Positions 39,833 through 47,834 of a DNA stretch of 64,000 nucleotides are shown in pieces. Below the pieces are notes generated by a model. It was not told the DNA's origin, did not search any database, and worked only from the letters and a program-made list of their open reading frames with translations. Both the position numbers and the translations under genes were made by a program. Every line of letters begins with the position of its first letter. Position 1 is the first letter of the stretch. Origin of the DNA: Micromonospora saelicesensis (GTDB lineage: Bacteria > Actinomycetota > Actinomycetes > Mycobacteriales > Micromonosporaceae); contig NZ_FMCR01000001.1 of NCBI RefSeq assembly GCF_900091575.1, forward strand, positions 1,116,001-1,180,000. The letters run 5' to 3'.

Positions 39833-40171
39833 GTGGATTCCGACCGGCGCGGGCAGTGGCTGCGGGGGGTGCTCGACATCTGCGTCCTGGCCCTGCTGTC
39901 CAAAGGCGAGTCCTACGGCTACCAGCTCGCGCAGGCGCTCGACGCGGCGGGCGTCGGGCCGATCCAGGGCGGCACGCTCTATCCCGTGCTGCTGCGCCTA
40001 CAGAAGACCGGCCTGGTGACCGCGCAGTGGCGGGAGGGCAGCGCCGGGCCGGCCCGTAAGTACTACCGGCTCACCGACGACGGGCACGAGGCGCTCCGCG
40101 CCGGCGGCAGCGCCTGGCTCACCTTCGTCCAGCCGGTGAACGACATCGTCACGAAGGGGGTCACCCGGTGA
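39833..40171 (+). CDS. PadR-family transcriptional regulator (short type)
   Basis: 112 residues, a winged helix only (VLALLSKGESYGYQLAQAL, GTLYPVLLRLQKTGLV, GPARKYYRLTDDG). It lacks the long C-terminal domain of the 25060 PadR. It leads an operon with an ABC ATPase and permease, overlapping the ATPase start by GTGA. The start follows a leaderless-type promoter. Confidence 0.92.
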   Translation: MDSDRRGQWLRGVLDICVLALLSKGESYGYQLAQALDAAGVGPIQGGTLYPVLLRLQKTGLVTAQWREGSAGPARKYYRLTDDGHEALRAGGSAWLTFVQPVNDIVTKGVTR

Positions 40172-41013
40172 ACGCCGACGATTGGCTGCGTACGCTCACA
40201 GCCGAGCTGCACCAGCGCCGGGTCGCGGCGGACGCCGCACGGCACGTGGTCGCCGAGGCCGCCACACACCTGCGCGAGGGCGGCGGCGACCCCTGGGTCG
40301 TCTTCGGCCCACCCCTGCAGTACGCGGGTGCGGTCGTGGAGAGCATCGGCACCGCGCCCGGACCCCGCCCCGGCCCGGTCCGGCTGCACGCGGCGGGCAT
40401 CACCAAGCGGTACGGGCGACGAACCGTGCTGCGCGACGCCACGCTGACCGTCCGGGCCGGACAGATCGCCGCCGTCGTCGGCGCGAACGGCTGCGGCAAG
40501 AGCACCTTCCTCCGGATCTGCGCCGGACTCATGTCACCGGACGCCGGTGAGGTGACCGTCTCCGGTCGGCTCGGCTACTGCCCGCAGTCCGGCGGCACCG
40601 CCGACTTCCTGCTCGCCGACGAGCACTTCGTGCTGGTCGGCGCGGGTCAGGGTGTGGCCCGGGGCCCGGCCCGCCGCGCCGGTCGGGCGGCGGCCCGGCA
40701 GCTCGGCTGGGAAGCGGGCGGCGACGTGCAGGCCCGCCACCTGTCCGGCGGCACCCGACAGAAGCTCAACCTGACCATGTCCACGCTCAGCGCCCCCGAC
40801 GTGCTGCTGCTCGACGAGCCGTACCAGGGCTTCGACCAGGGCACGTACGTCAACTTCTGGGACCAGCTCAGCAGGTTGCGCGACGCCGGCACGGCCATCG
40901 TCGTGGTGACCCACCTGCTCAACCAACTCGACCGGGTGGACATCGTGCTCGACCTGACCCCGGCACACGAGACCGGGTGGCACGCGCCCGGCATCCAGGG
41001 AGGCCGCCCGTGA
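40168..41013 (+). CDS. ABC transporter ATP-binding protein with N-terminal HAAS-like domain
   Basis: 281 residues. The first about 60 (AELHQRRVAADAARHVVAEAATHL, then FGPPLQYAGAVVES) resemble the HAAS domain that usually forms a separate protein encoded after PadR. The ATPase follows: Walker A GANGCGKST, signature LSGGTRQKL, Walker B DVLLLDEPYQGFD, switch VVTHLL. The fusion places a PadR-associated module on the pump itself. GTG 40168 overlaps the padR stop. Confidence 0.88.
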   Translation: MNADDWLRTLTAELHQRRVAADAARHVVAEAATHLREGGGDPWVVFGPPLQYAGAVVESIGTAPGPRPGPVRLHAAGITKRYGRRTVLRDATLTVRAGQIAAVVGANGCGKSTFLRICAGLMSPDAGEVTVSGRLGYCPQSGGTADFLLADEHFVLVGAGQGVARGPARRAGRAAARQLGWEAGGDVQARHLSGGTRQKLNLTMSTLSAPDVLLLDEPYQGFDQGTYVNFWDQLSRLRDAGTAIVVVTHLLNQLDRVDIVLDLTPAHETGWHAPGIQGGRP

Positions 41014-41702
41014 ACCGGCTCGTCACCGTCGCCGAGATGACCCTGCGGGAGCTGCTGCGGCGTCGAGGCGTACTCCTGCTGTTGTTGTTGATGCCGTTGA
41101 CCTTCTACCTGATCCGGCGGGACGCCTACCTCGGGCAGTCGGTTCGCTCGCTGCTGCTGGGGGTGGGCTGGGCGGTGAGCACCGCCGCGCTGTTCGCCAC
41201 GACCGCGGCCCGCGAGTTGGAGCCGAGGCTGCGGCTGGCCGGCTACCGTCCACACCATCTCTATCTCGGTCGGATGCTCGGTCTGTGGACGGTGGGGCTG
41301 GTCATCTCCGTACCCTTCTTCCTGCTCCCGATGATCGACGGCGCGGACCTGCGGTACGGCGGCCTCGCGGCGGCGCTGCTCTGTTCCGTCGCGGTGGCGG
41401 CGCCGTTCGGGATGCTGATCGGTGCGCTGCTGCCCCGCGAGTTGGAGGGCACGCTGCTGCTGCTCACCGTGGTGACGGTGCAGATGCTGATCGAACCGGC
41501 CGGGTCCGGGGCGAGGTTGACGCCGTTCTGGTCGAGTCGGGAGATCGCCACCTGGACTGTCGACAACACCGACCAGGGCTACCTCTCCCGTGGCCTGCTG
41601 CACGGGCTCGTCGTCACCGCCCTGCTGGCCCTGGGCGTGGCCGCGGTGGCCAGCGTCCGCCTGCGCCGCCGTCGTCACCTGCGGCACCTGCCGGTCGGCT
41701 GA
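41010..41702 (+). CDS. ABC transporter permease (ABC-2 type)
   Basis: 230 residues with six hydrophobic helices and an N-terminal arginine cluster (LRELLRRRGVLLLLLLMPLTFYLI). An EPRLRLAGYRPHHLYLGR cytoplasmic loop is typical of ABC-2 permeases. GTG 41010 overlaps the ATPase TGA (GTGA). With the two genes before it forms a PadR-regulated efflux system of unknown substrate. Confidence 0.88.
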   Translation: MNRLVTVAEMTLRELLRRRGVLLLLLLMPLTFYLIRRDAYLGQSVRSLLLGVGWAVSTAALFATTAARELEPRLRLAGYRPHHLYLGRMLGLWTVGLVISVPFFLLPMIDGADLRYGGLAAALLCSVAVAAPFGMLIGALLPRELEGTLLLLTVVTVQMLIEPAGSGARLTPFWSSREIATWTVDNTDQGYLSRGLLHGLVVTALLALGVAAVASVRLRRRRHLRHLPVG

Positions 41703-41770
41703 CCGCCGTGCCGGCCGCGGATCGGGCCAATCCGGTTGCTGCGACCCGCGCGGCGGGTTGAGATGGTCGA

Positions 41771-42961
41771 ATGACCATCCGCCGGGTGACCGACGACGAC
41801 CGTCTCACCACCAGCTTCCCGCTGGCCGCGTACGCCTTCGAGTCCTCGCCGCTCAGCGCTGCCCGGACTGCGGAGTTCCGCGACTACCTGCCCTACAACC
41901 AGGGCAACCGGACGCTGATCGCCGAGGAGGACGGCACCACGTTGGCCGCCGTCTCGGCCATCCCGATGCGACAGAACCTGCGCGGGGTGGTGCTGCCGAT
42001 GGCCGGTGTCGCCGGGGTGGCGACCCATCCGCTGGCCCGCCGGCAGGGGCACGTCCGGACGTTGCTGCACCAACTGCTCGACGAGATGCGCGACGAGGGC
42101 CACCCGCTCAGCGCGCTCTATCCGTTCCGGCCCAGCTTCTACGCCCGGTTCGGCTACGTCGGGCTGCCCAAGCCGCGCCGGGTCACCTTCACTCCCGCCA
42201 ACCTGGGTTCGCTGCTGCGGGTGGACCTGCCCGGCGAGGTGGGCTGGGAGCGCGTCGCCGCCGGCTATCCGGCGTGGCGGGCGTTCACCGAGCGCAACCT
42301 CCAGGAACGACACGGCTTCGCGATCTTCCCCGACTACCGGGCGGTCGGAATGCGTGACCGTGACGAGTACTGGCTGCTCACCGCCCGGGTCGGCGGGGAG
42401 GTCACCGGCGCGGTGACGTACCGGATCGACGAACACGGCGGCACGCTGCACGGCAACGAGTTGCTGGTCACCGACCCGCTCGCGCGGGCGCTGCTGTTGC
42501 AGTTCTTCGCCCGGCACGTCGACCAGATCGAGCGGGTCACCGTTCAGGTTCCGCCGGACGAGTTGCCCGAGCTGTGGCTGACCGACCTGGACGTGCACGT
42601 CGAGGCCCGTACGGCAGTGCCGGGTTCGTCCGCGCCGATGGCCCGGCTGCTGTCACTGGACGCGTTGAGCGGGCTGCCCGCCGGCCCGGGCCGGGTGCGG
42701 ATCGAGCTGACCGGGGACCGTTGGCTGGCCGGCACCTACCTGCTCGACGGCACGACCGGCGCGCTGGAACTGGTCGACGACACCACCGGCCGCGCGCCGA
42801 CCGCCACGCTCACCGCCGCCGGGCTCTCCGCCCTCGCGTACGGGGTACTGGACCCGGCCGAGCTGCCGCTACGCGGTCTGGGCGAGGTGCCGGTGGACGC
42901 CGCCACGGAGCTGCGCGGCCTCTTCCCCCGCCGGGTGCCGTACCTTTTCGCCGACTTCTGA
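41771..42961 (+). CDS. Eis-like GNAT N-acetyltransferase
   Basis: 396 residues in the three-part Eis layout: GNAT domain 1 (VAGVATHPLARRQGHVRTLLHQLLDEM, the acetyl-CoA loop), a second GNAT-like region (about 170-290) and an SCP2-like C-terminal domain ending YLFADF, where the terminal carboxylate is catalytic in Eis enzymes. Eis acetylates amines of aminoglycosides or peptides. A weak -10 (TGAGAT) lies 6 bases before ATG 41771. Resistance or self-protection is possible but unproven. Confidence 0.92.
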   Translation: MTIRRVTDDDRLTTSFPLAAYAFESSPLSAARTAEFRDYLPYNQGNRTLIAEEDGTTLAAVSAIPMRQNLRGVVLPMAGVAGVATHPLARRQGHVRTLLHQLLDEMRDEGHPLSALYPFRPSFYARFGYVGLPKPRRVTFTPANLGSLLRVDLPGEVGWERVAAGYPAWRAFTERNLQERHGFAIFPDYRAVGMRDRDEYWLLTARVGGEVTGAVTYRIDEHGGTLHGNELLVTDPLARALLLQFFARHVDQIERVTVQVPPDELPELWLTDLDVHVEARTAVPGSSAPMARLLSLDALSGLPAGPGRVRIELTGDRWLAGTYLLDGTTGALELVDDTTGRAPTATLTAAGLSALAYGVLDPAELPLRGLGEVPVDAATELRGLFPRRVPYLFADF

Positions 42962-42980
42962 GCCCTCCTCACAATCGGGT

Positions 42981-43008
42981 TTGTCGCTCCGGCGACCGTG
43001 GGTACGGT
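42981..43008 (+). promoter_or_regulatory. Promoter of the ZIP transporter gene
   Basis: TTGTCG, 16-base spacer, TACGGT at 43003-43008, 7 bases before ATG 43016. Leaderless-type. Confidence 0.6.
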
Positions 43009-43015
43009 CCCGCGA

Positions 43016-43765
43016 ATGCCGGAGTGGTTACAGGCGGGTGGATGGGGGTTGCTGGCCGGGTCGGCTCTGCTGGTCGGGGCGGCGGTCGGCTGGTTCGCCC
43101 GGGTGCCGCAGCGCGTCATCGCGTCGATCATGGCGTTCGGCGCGGGGGTGCTGCTCTCCGCGGTGTCGTTCGAGTTGATCGCCGAGGCGCACGCGCAGGG
43201 CGGGCTGCTGCCCACCGCTGTCGGCGCTGCCGTCGGGGCGGTGGTCTACACAGTGGCCAACCTGGCTCTCGCCCGGCACGGCGCCCGGCACCGGAAGCGG
43301 TCCGGCGACCAGCAACCCTCCGAGAGCGAGCAGCCTGGTTCCGGCTCGGCGCTCGCCGTCGGCGCGCTGCTCGACGGCGTACCGGAATCGGTAGTGATCG
43401 GCGCCAGCCTGCTCGGCGGCGGCACGGTCAGCCTGGTCACTGTGACGGCGGTGTTCCTCAGCAACGTTCCGGAGGGGCTGTCCAGCGCCGCCGGCATGCG
43501 CCAGGCCGGCCGCAGCCGACGGTACGTGTTCCTGCTCTGGACCGGGATCGCGCTGATCAGTGGCGTCGCCGCGCTGGTCGGCAACACGCTGCTGGGTGGC
43601 GCGCCGCCGGAGGTGCTGGCCGCCATCACCGCGTTGGCCGCCGGGGCGATCCTCGCCATGATCACCGACACCATGGTCCCGGAGGCGTTCGAGAACGCGC
43701 ACCTACTGGTCGGCCTGATCACTGTCGCCGGCTTCCTGACCGCCTTCGCCCTCTCCCACACCTGA
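43016..43765 (+). CDS. ZIP-family metal transporter
   Basis: 249 residues, about eight membrane helices. The metal pathway motifs are GVLLSAVSFELIAEA and, after a charged loop (RHGARHRKRSGDQ), ALAVGALLDGVPESVVIGASL and FLSNVPEGLSSAAGM, typical of bacterial ZIP zinc transporters, though the usual HExxH-like histidines are replaced by Asp/Glu. Substrate is probably a divalent cation. Confidence 0.9.
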   Translation: MPEWLQAGGWGLLAGSALLVGAAVGWFARVPQRVIASIMAFGAGVLLSAVSFELIAEAHAQGGLLPTAVGAAVGAVVYTVANLALARHGARHRKRSGDQQPSESEQPGSGSALAVGALLDGVPESVVIGASLLGGGTVSLVTVTAVFLSNVPEGLSSAAGMRQAGRSRRYVFLLWTGIALISGVAALVGNTLLGGAPPEVLAAITALAAGAILAMITDTMVPEAFENAHLLVGLITVAGFLTAFALSHT

Positions 43766-43928
43766 CCACCGGTCACGCCGCCACAACCGGCGCGGCAGGC
43801 GGGCGGCGACGGCGGGTGGCGGCGGCGCGTGGGGTGGGCGGCGGGCGGCGATGGCGGGCGGCGACGGGCGCGGCTTAGCTGCGCATTAAACCGGCCCGGC
43901 GGATTCGTCGCGATGCCGTCGCGGCTCC

Positions 43929-43934
43929 TAGCAT
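43929..43934 (+). promoter_or_regulatory. -10 hexamer TAGCAT before the beta-helix lipoprotein gene
   Basis: TAGCAT ends 6 bases before GTG 43941 and supports that start over ATG 43947. Confidence 0.6.
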
Positions 43935-43940
43935 CACGGG

Positions 43941-45131
43941 GTGCGCATGACGTCGCTTGCCGCTCTCCTCGCCCTCGGTGTCGCCACCGCGACCCTGCCC
44001 GCCTGCGCGCCCAACGATCCGGCCCCCGCCTTCGAGGCCGGCTCGACCGCCTCGCCGACGGCGCTGCCCACCGGCGGTCAGAGCGCCGCTCCGGGGGCTC
44101 GCGACGGCCTCGGCGGCCCGGGGGCCAGCGCCAGCCCGAAGCCCGCCAACAAGGTGCTCGCCGCCGGCAACCCGAACGGCAGGGCCACCGTGCCGGCCGA
44201 GGCGCGGGCGGTGGACATCTCGAAGCCGACCCGGACCATCGGCACCGGCACCCCGGCGAGCTGCACCTCCGCGGCGGTCGTGAAGGCCGTCGCGGCGGGC
44301 GGTGTCATCACGTTCAACTGTGGACCGGCCCCGGTGACGATCAAGATGGCCGCCACCGCGAAGGTCCGCAACGCCAACGGGCCGAAGATCGTGCTGGACG
44401 GCGGCGGCACTGTCACGCTGAGCGGCCAGGGGCAGCGCCGCATCCTCTACATGAACACCTGCGACGAGGCCCAGGGCTTCACCACCTCGCACTGCCAGAA
44501 CCAGGATCACCCGCAGCTCACCGTGCAGAACCTCACCTTCGCCGACGGCAACTCCACCGGCGAGAAGGCCGAGGGCGGCGGCGGTGGGGCGATCTTCGTA
44601 CGCGGCGGGCGGCTGAAGGTCGTCAACTCGCGCTTCGTCCGCAACCGCTGCGACCGCACCGGCCCCGACCTGGGTGGCGCGGCCGTCCGGGTGCTGAGCC
44701 AGTACGAGAACAAGCCGGTGTACGTGGTGGGCAGCACCTTCGACGGCGGTTCCTGCTCCAACGGAGGGGCGCTGAGCAGCATCGGCGTGTCGTGGGTGTT
44801 GCTGAACAGCCTGCTCAGGAACAACGAGGCGATCGGCAGCGGCGCCAACCCGGCCAAGTCCGGTACGCCCGGCGGCGGCAGCGGCGGCGCGATCTACTGC
44901 GACGGCAACGAGTTCACCGTACGGATCGCCGGCACGATCATCGAGAACAACACTGCCAACGAGGGCGGCGGCGCGGTCTTCTTCGTGAGCAACAACCGCA
45001 CCGGCACGATGAAGATCGAAAACTCGACCCTGCGCCGCAACCCCAGCGCCAAGTTCGAGACCCACGGCTTCCCCGGCATCTTCTTCCTGGGCGCCCGCAA
45101 CCCCACGCTGACCAACTCCAAGCTCACCTAA
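43941..45131 (+). CDS. Lipoprotein with right-handed parallel beta-helix repeats
   Basis: 396 residues. Lipoprotein signal (LAALLALGVATATLPAC, lipobox LPAC), a Ser/Pro/Gly-rich linker, then a beta-helix body from about 110. Rungs are visible as GGGAIFVRGGRLKVVNSRF, GGALSSIGVSWVLLNSLL, GGAIYCDGNEFTVRIAGTII and NEGGGAVFFVSNNRTGTMKI. The pattern is common in pectate-lyase-like and polymorphic cell-surface proteins; polysaccharide binding or cleavage is plausible, but I see no confirmed catalytic site. Confidence 0.85.
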   Translation: MRMTSLAALLALGVATATLPACAPNDPAPAFEAGSTASPTALPTGGQSAAPGARDGLGGPGASASPKPANKVLAAGNPNGRATVPAEARAVDISKPTRTIGTGTPASCTSAAVVKAVAAGGVITFNCGPAPVTIKMAATAKVRNANGPKIVLDGGGTVTLSGQGQRRILYMNTCDEAQGFTTSHCQNQDHPQLTVQNLTFADGNSTGEKAEGGGGGAIFVRGGRLKVVNSRFVRNRCDRTGPDLGGAAVRVLSQYENKPVYVVGSTFDGGSCSNGGALSSIGVSWVLLNSLLRNNEAIGSGANPAKSGTPGGGSGGAIYCDGNEFTVRIAGTIIENNTANEGGGAVFFVSNNRTGTMKIENSTLRRNPSAKFETHGFPGIFFLGARNPTLTNSKLT

Positions 45132-45237
45132 CCCGGCCGCCCGACCCCGGCGGGCCCCCGCGCCCGCGCGTCTCCGCCGCCGCCCGCGCGCCCGCGCCGC
45201 CCGCATACCCGCGCGCCGCCCGCGCCGCTCGCGCCGG

Positions 45238-45293
45238 TGATCAAGAGGTTTCGGTCATCGGGGCGGCATTTGTTGACCGAAAGCTCTTGATCA
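45238..45293. repeat. Intergenic hairpin, family 1 copy B
   Basis: TGATCAAGAGGTTTCGGTCA at 45238-45257 pairs with 45274-45293 (one mismatch) around a 16-base loop. Same arm and loop lengths and a related sequence as 25656-25711. Placed between convergent genes, it would serve as a bidirectional terminator. Confidence 0.85.
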
Positions 45294-45309
45294 ACACGCT
45301 GGGGTGAGG

Positions 45310-46392
45310 TCAGTAGGGGTTTCCTTGGCCTGGGGGGCGGGCGCGGAGGAGGGCGGCGGGGCGGCCGGGCAGGTCCCGTGCGCCGGACATCGGCGGGCTC
45401 GGCGTGTGGTCGCCGTCGGCCATCCCGGCGAAGAGTTCCTTGAGTGCCGTCAGCGCACTGATCTTGGGCTGCCAGCCCAGCTCGGTCTCCGCGCGCTCGC
45501 TGGACATCAGTGGGGCGTTCAGACCCAGCTCCACCCAGCCCACGTCGACCGGTTGCAGCCGCGCCCGCCAGGTTAGGGCCGCCGCCGCCCGCAGCACCGG
45601 CGCGGCGACCGGCACCGTCCAACCGTGGAAGTGCCGGGCCACCAGCTCCGGAGTGAGCACCGGGTCCGCGGCGACGTTGAAGGCACCGCGCGCATCACCC
45701 AACACCGCCCGGGCGTACGCGTCAGCCACGTCATCGGCGTGCACCGCCTGCATCCGCAACCGGCGGTTCGTCGGCACCAGCGGGATCCGGCCGTAGCGCA
45801 GCAGCCGCACGGGCGCCAACGGGCCGAGGAAGTAACGCGTGATCTCCGCACCCGCGGCCCGCTGGAAGATCAACCCGGGTCGCATCCGCACCACCCGCAG
45901 CGTCGGCTGATCCCGTTCGACCCCGTCCAGCAGCGCCTCCACCTCGGCCTTGTGCTCGCTGTACGACGAACCGGGCACCCCGGTGGCCGGCCACCGCTCA
46001 CTGATCGGGTGGTCCTTGGGGCCGGGCGCGTAGGTGCCGACCGACGAGGCGTACACCAGGGCTGGCACACCGGCCTGGACCACCGCGTTGATCACCGCCC
46101 GGCTGCCCTCGACGTTGGTCCGGCGCAGCACCCGCTGGTCGTGGCTGGGCTGGATCTGCCAGGCCAGGTGCACCACCGCGTCCGCACCCGCGAACACCTC
46201 GGCGAGCTGCCCGACCGCGCTCGGCGCGCCGATGTCGCAGGAGTGCCACTCCACCTGGTCGTACGGCTCGCCGGCATCCGGGCCGGGCAACCGTCGAACG
46301 ACCCCGGCCAGCTCCACGCCCCGCTCCCGGCGCAGCCGCCGCAGCAGCGCCGTACCGACGTTGCCGCTCGCCCCCACCACCACGATCCGCAT
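45310..46392 (-). CDS. NAD-dependent epimerase/dehydratase (extended SDR)
   Basis: 360 residues. The Rossmann motif GASGNVG is at the N-terminus (MRIVVVGASGNVGTALL), then DIGAPSAV, HLAWQIQPS and the catalytic YxxxK in SSYSEHKAEVEAL. The C-terminal half (substrate side) ends in a disordered arginine/proline tail. Substrate unknown; nucleotide-sugar or a related compound is likely for the family. ATG 46392. Confidence 0.9.
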   Translation of the reverse strand: MRIVVVGASGNVGTALLRRLRRERGVELAGVVRRLPGPDAGEPYDQVEWHSCDIGAPSAVGQLAEVFAGADAVVHLAWQIQPSHDQRVLRRTNVEGSRAVINAVVQAGVPALVYASSVGTYAPGPKDHPISERWPATGVPGSSYSEHKAEVEALLDGVERDQPTLRVVRMRPGLIFQRAAGAEITRYFLGPLAPVRLLRYGRIPLVPTNRRLRMQAVHADDVADAYARAVLGDARGAFNVAADPVLTPELVARHFHGWTVPVAAPVLRAAAALTWRARLQPVDVGWVELGLNAPLMSSERAETELGWQPKISALTALKELFAGMADGDHTPSPPMSGARDLPGRPAALLRARPPGQGNPY

Positions 46393-46458
46393 GACCGACC
46401 CCGTACCCGCCCAGCAGCAGCTCAACCACCCACCAACGGGTGGCCCCCGCCCCACCGG

Positions 46459-46537
46459 TTGATCCACTCGACTTCGTGAAAGTCGCGGCATCCGCGCGCA
46501 CAGGACAGCCCGACTTCCGGGAAACCGAGTCGATCAA
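46459..46537. repeat. Intergenic hairpin, family 2 copy B
   Basis: 35-base imperfect arms begin TTGATC and end GATCAA, with ACAGCCCGACTTCC in the right arm, closely matching the hairpin at 36887-36961. It lies between two reverse-strand genes, just past the end of the upstream one. Confidence 0.8.
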
Positions 46538-46908
46538 GGGCGAGGAGACTCCCGTACCCAGCCGTGCTTCTCCTTGCCCCGCCGACCGGCGGTGGCGGCC
46601 AGGCAGCGTGGGCAGATCCAGCCCACGGCGTCCGCCTCGGTGAGCACGTCGGTACCCGAGAAGTCGAAGGGCACATGCGGGAAGCGACGCAGTCGGGTCC
46701 GGCTCAGTGCCAGGCCACAGACCGTCTGGTTCTGGCCGGGCAACCAGGCGTGCACCTCCCCACCCGGCTGGCGTACGCCATCGCGCCCGACCTCCTCCCC
46801 GGAGGCCGCCACGGCCGGCAATCGGCTCGATCCCATGCCGGTCCTGGTTCCCCACCGACCCAAACCCATGCACCGCCGCGCAAGGTCGCTCGATTCATCC
46901 CAGCTCAC
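46534..46908 (-). CDS. Putative zinc-ribbon-like small protein
   Basis: Up to 124 residues. The C-terminal half looks conserved: HAWLPGQNQTVCGLALSR, FPHVPFDFSGTDVL and VGWICPRCLAATAG, with Cys and His spaced like a treble-clef or zinc ribbon. The N-terminal 40 residues look spurious; internal ATG codons at 46869 or 46836 or the GTG before HAWLPG may be the true start. Function unknown. Confidence 0.5.
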   Translation of the reverse strand: MSWDESSDLARRCMGLGRWGTRTGMGSSRLPAVAASGEEVGRDGVRQPGGEVHAWLPGQNQTVCGLALSRTRLRRFPHVPFDFSGTDVLTEADAVGWICPRCLAATAGRRGKEKHGWVRESPRP

Positions 46909-47033
46909 CGACCCAGCGCCCCGGACCCTCGGCCGCGCCCCGACAGGTGATGATCAACTGCGGCGGACAGCCGGCCAGCCGCAGCCATCGACGGCCGGCC
47001 GGAAGCCGAGAGCGGTCGGCACTCACCGTCGGG

Positions 47034-47039
47034 TAACCT
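47034..47039 (+). promoter_or_regulatory. -10 hexamer TAACCT of tRNA-Lys
   Basis: TAACCT ends 8 bases before the first base of the mature tRNA. Confidence 0.55.
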
Positions 47040-47047
47040 GAGCGCGC

Positions 47048-47119
47048 GGGCCGCTAGCTCAATGGCAGAGCTGTGGACTTTTAATCCATAGGTTCAGGGT
47101 TCGAGTCCCTGGCGGCCCA
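47048..47119 (+). tRNA. tRNA-Lys (anticodon TTT)
   Basis: A 72-base cloverleaf. The acceptor stem GGGCCGC pairs with GCGGCCC, discriminator A. The anticodon stem-loop is GTGGA-CTTTTAA-TCCAT, giving anticodon TTT, and the T arm contains GGTTCGAGTCC. CCA is not encoded. Its 3' half is the attachment core of an integrative element and is repeated at 60192. Confidence 0.95.
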
Positions 47120-47158
47120 CTCCTCCGTAGCTCAGCGGCCCTTTGCGGGGCCGCTGTT
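47083..47158 (+). other. attL-like direct repeat (tRNA-Lys 3' half and terminator)
   Basis: The first 45 bases (47083-47127) match 60192-60236 exactly. The next 31 continue with only three mismatches, so 76 bases are shared with the right end. This spans the anticodon-loop side, T arm, acceptor and terminator hairpin, the classical target region for actinomycete tyrosine integrases. Confidence 0.93.
47134..47155 (+). terminator. Terminator hairpin after tRNA-Lys
   Basis: AGCGGCCC at 47134-47141 pairs perfectly with GGGCCGCT at 47148-47155 over a 6-base loop, followed by GTTGGTGT. A copy with one wobble pair lies after the right repeat at 60243-60264. Confidence 0.7.
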
Positions 47159-47177
47159 GGTGTCATTCGGGCCGGTG

Positions 47178-47196
47178 CAGCAGCAAAGTACAGCAG
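47178..47196. repeat. Paired CAGCA motif beside attL
   Basis: Two CAGCA blocks about 13 bases apart, about 50 bases past the exact core repeat. The same pairing occurs at 55004, 55888 and 60089, and as GGCAGCA at 55718 and 58762. Candidate integrase arm-binding sites. Confidence 0.5.
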
Positions 47197-47249
47197 TCGA
47201 CTCTCGCCGGTCCGACTCTTGCCGAGGCGCTGCCCATCTCGCACGCCAA

Positions 47250-47774
47250 CTACCGGCAGAGTGAGCCGATCAGCTCTTCGAAGCCGGGGAACTCTTCCCG
47301 CGCTGCGGTAATGACCTCATCCGCCGACCTGCGATGCGATGGTGCCCAGCGTTGGGCGATCTCCGCGAGGCGCTCATCCGTGCGCGGCTCATGTTCATGA
47401 TCGGGATAGGCCGTTGCTTCCCATGGACCGAAGCCGTCGGCGAGAAGCCACAGGTAGTCCCACAGGTTCTGCGCCACGACGGCCGTTTCGCCCTCCGAAC
47501 CGAGAAACACCACCGGCTGCTGCTCGATCGGCTCACCATGGCGCACCAGCCAGAAGGCGGCGAGGCCACCCGTGCCGTCCTGCCCGAAGACCCGGAACTC
47601 GGAACCATCAAGCTCCGCGTTTCCCGTCCACGCCCTCCACCACTCGGCAATCTCGGCCGAGTCGAGGAAGTGGGAGTACGGCTCGAAGTCAACGCCGGCC
47701 CCGTCCCTGTAGTCGAAGCCGGCCTCGTGAGCTTCGGACAAAGGAGTCGGCAAGGTACGACCATCGTGATCCAC
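47250..47774 (-). CDS. SMI1/KNR4 (SUKH)-like protein, possible immunity protein
   Basis: 174 residues, acidic and aromatic-rich. WWRAWTG, FWLVRHGEPIEQQPVVFLGSEG and NLWDYLWLLADGFGPWEA recall the SUKH superfamily, which is common among toxin immunity proteins. The assignment is by pattern only. It lies between attL and int, a place for cargo in such elements. GTG 47774 is supported by a -10 box 6 bases upstream. Confidence 0.7.
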   Translation of the reverse strand: MDHDGRTLPTPLSEAHEAGFDYRDGAGVDFEPYSHFLDSAEIAEWWRAWTGNAELDGSEFRVFGQDGTGGLAAFWLVRHGEPIEQQPVVFLGSEGETAVVAQNLWDYLWLLADGFGPWEATAYPDHEHEPRTDERLAEIAQRWAPSHRRSADEVITAAREEFPGFEELIGSLCR

Positions 47775-47780
47775 GGCAGC

Positions 47781-47786
47781 ACCCTA
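47781..47786 (-). promoter_or_regulatory. -10 hexamer TAGGGT for the SUKH-like gene
   Basis: On the reverse strand TAGGGT ends 6 bases before GTG 47774. Confidence 0.55.
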
Positions 47787-47834
47787 GCGAGGAGAACCGA
47801 CGGAACCGCCGACAGCGGATCGGTCAGGGGTCCT

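Noticed and set aside
43776..43940. GGCGGC-rich simple sequence before the beta-helix gene
   Set aside because: Low-complexity GC-rich spacer; no ordered repeat unit or gene beyond the -10 box already listed.
46440..46643. 67-codon forward ORF through the family 2 hairpin
   Set aside because: Its coding-like look comes from the hairpin repeat itself, and it lies opposite a more plausible cysteine-rich reverse gene.
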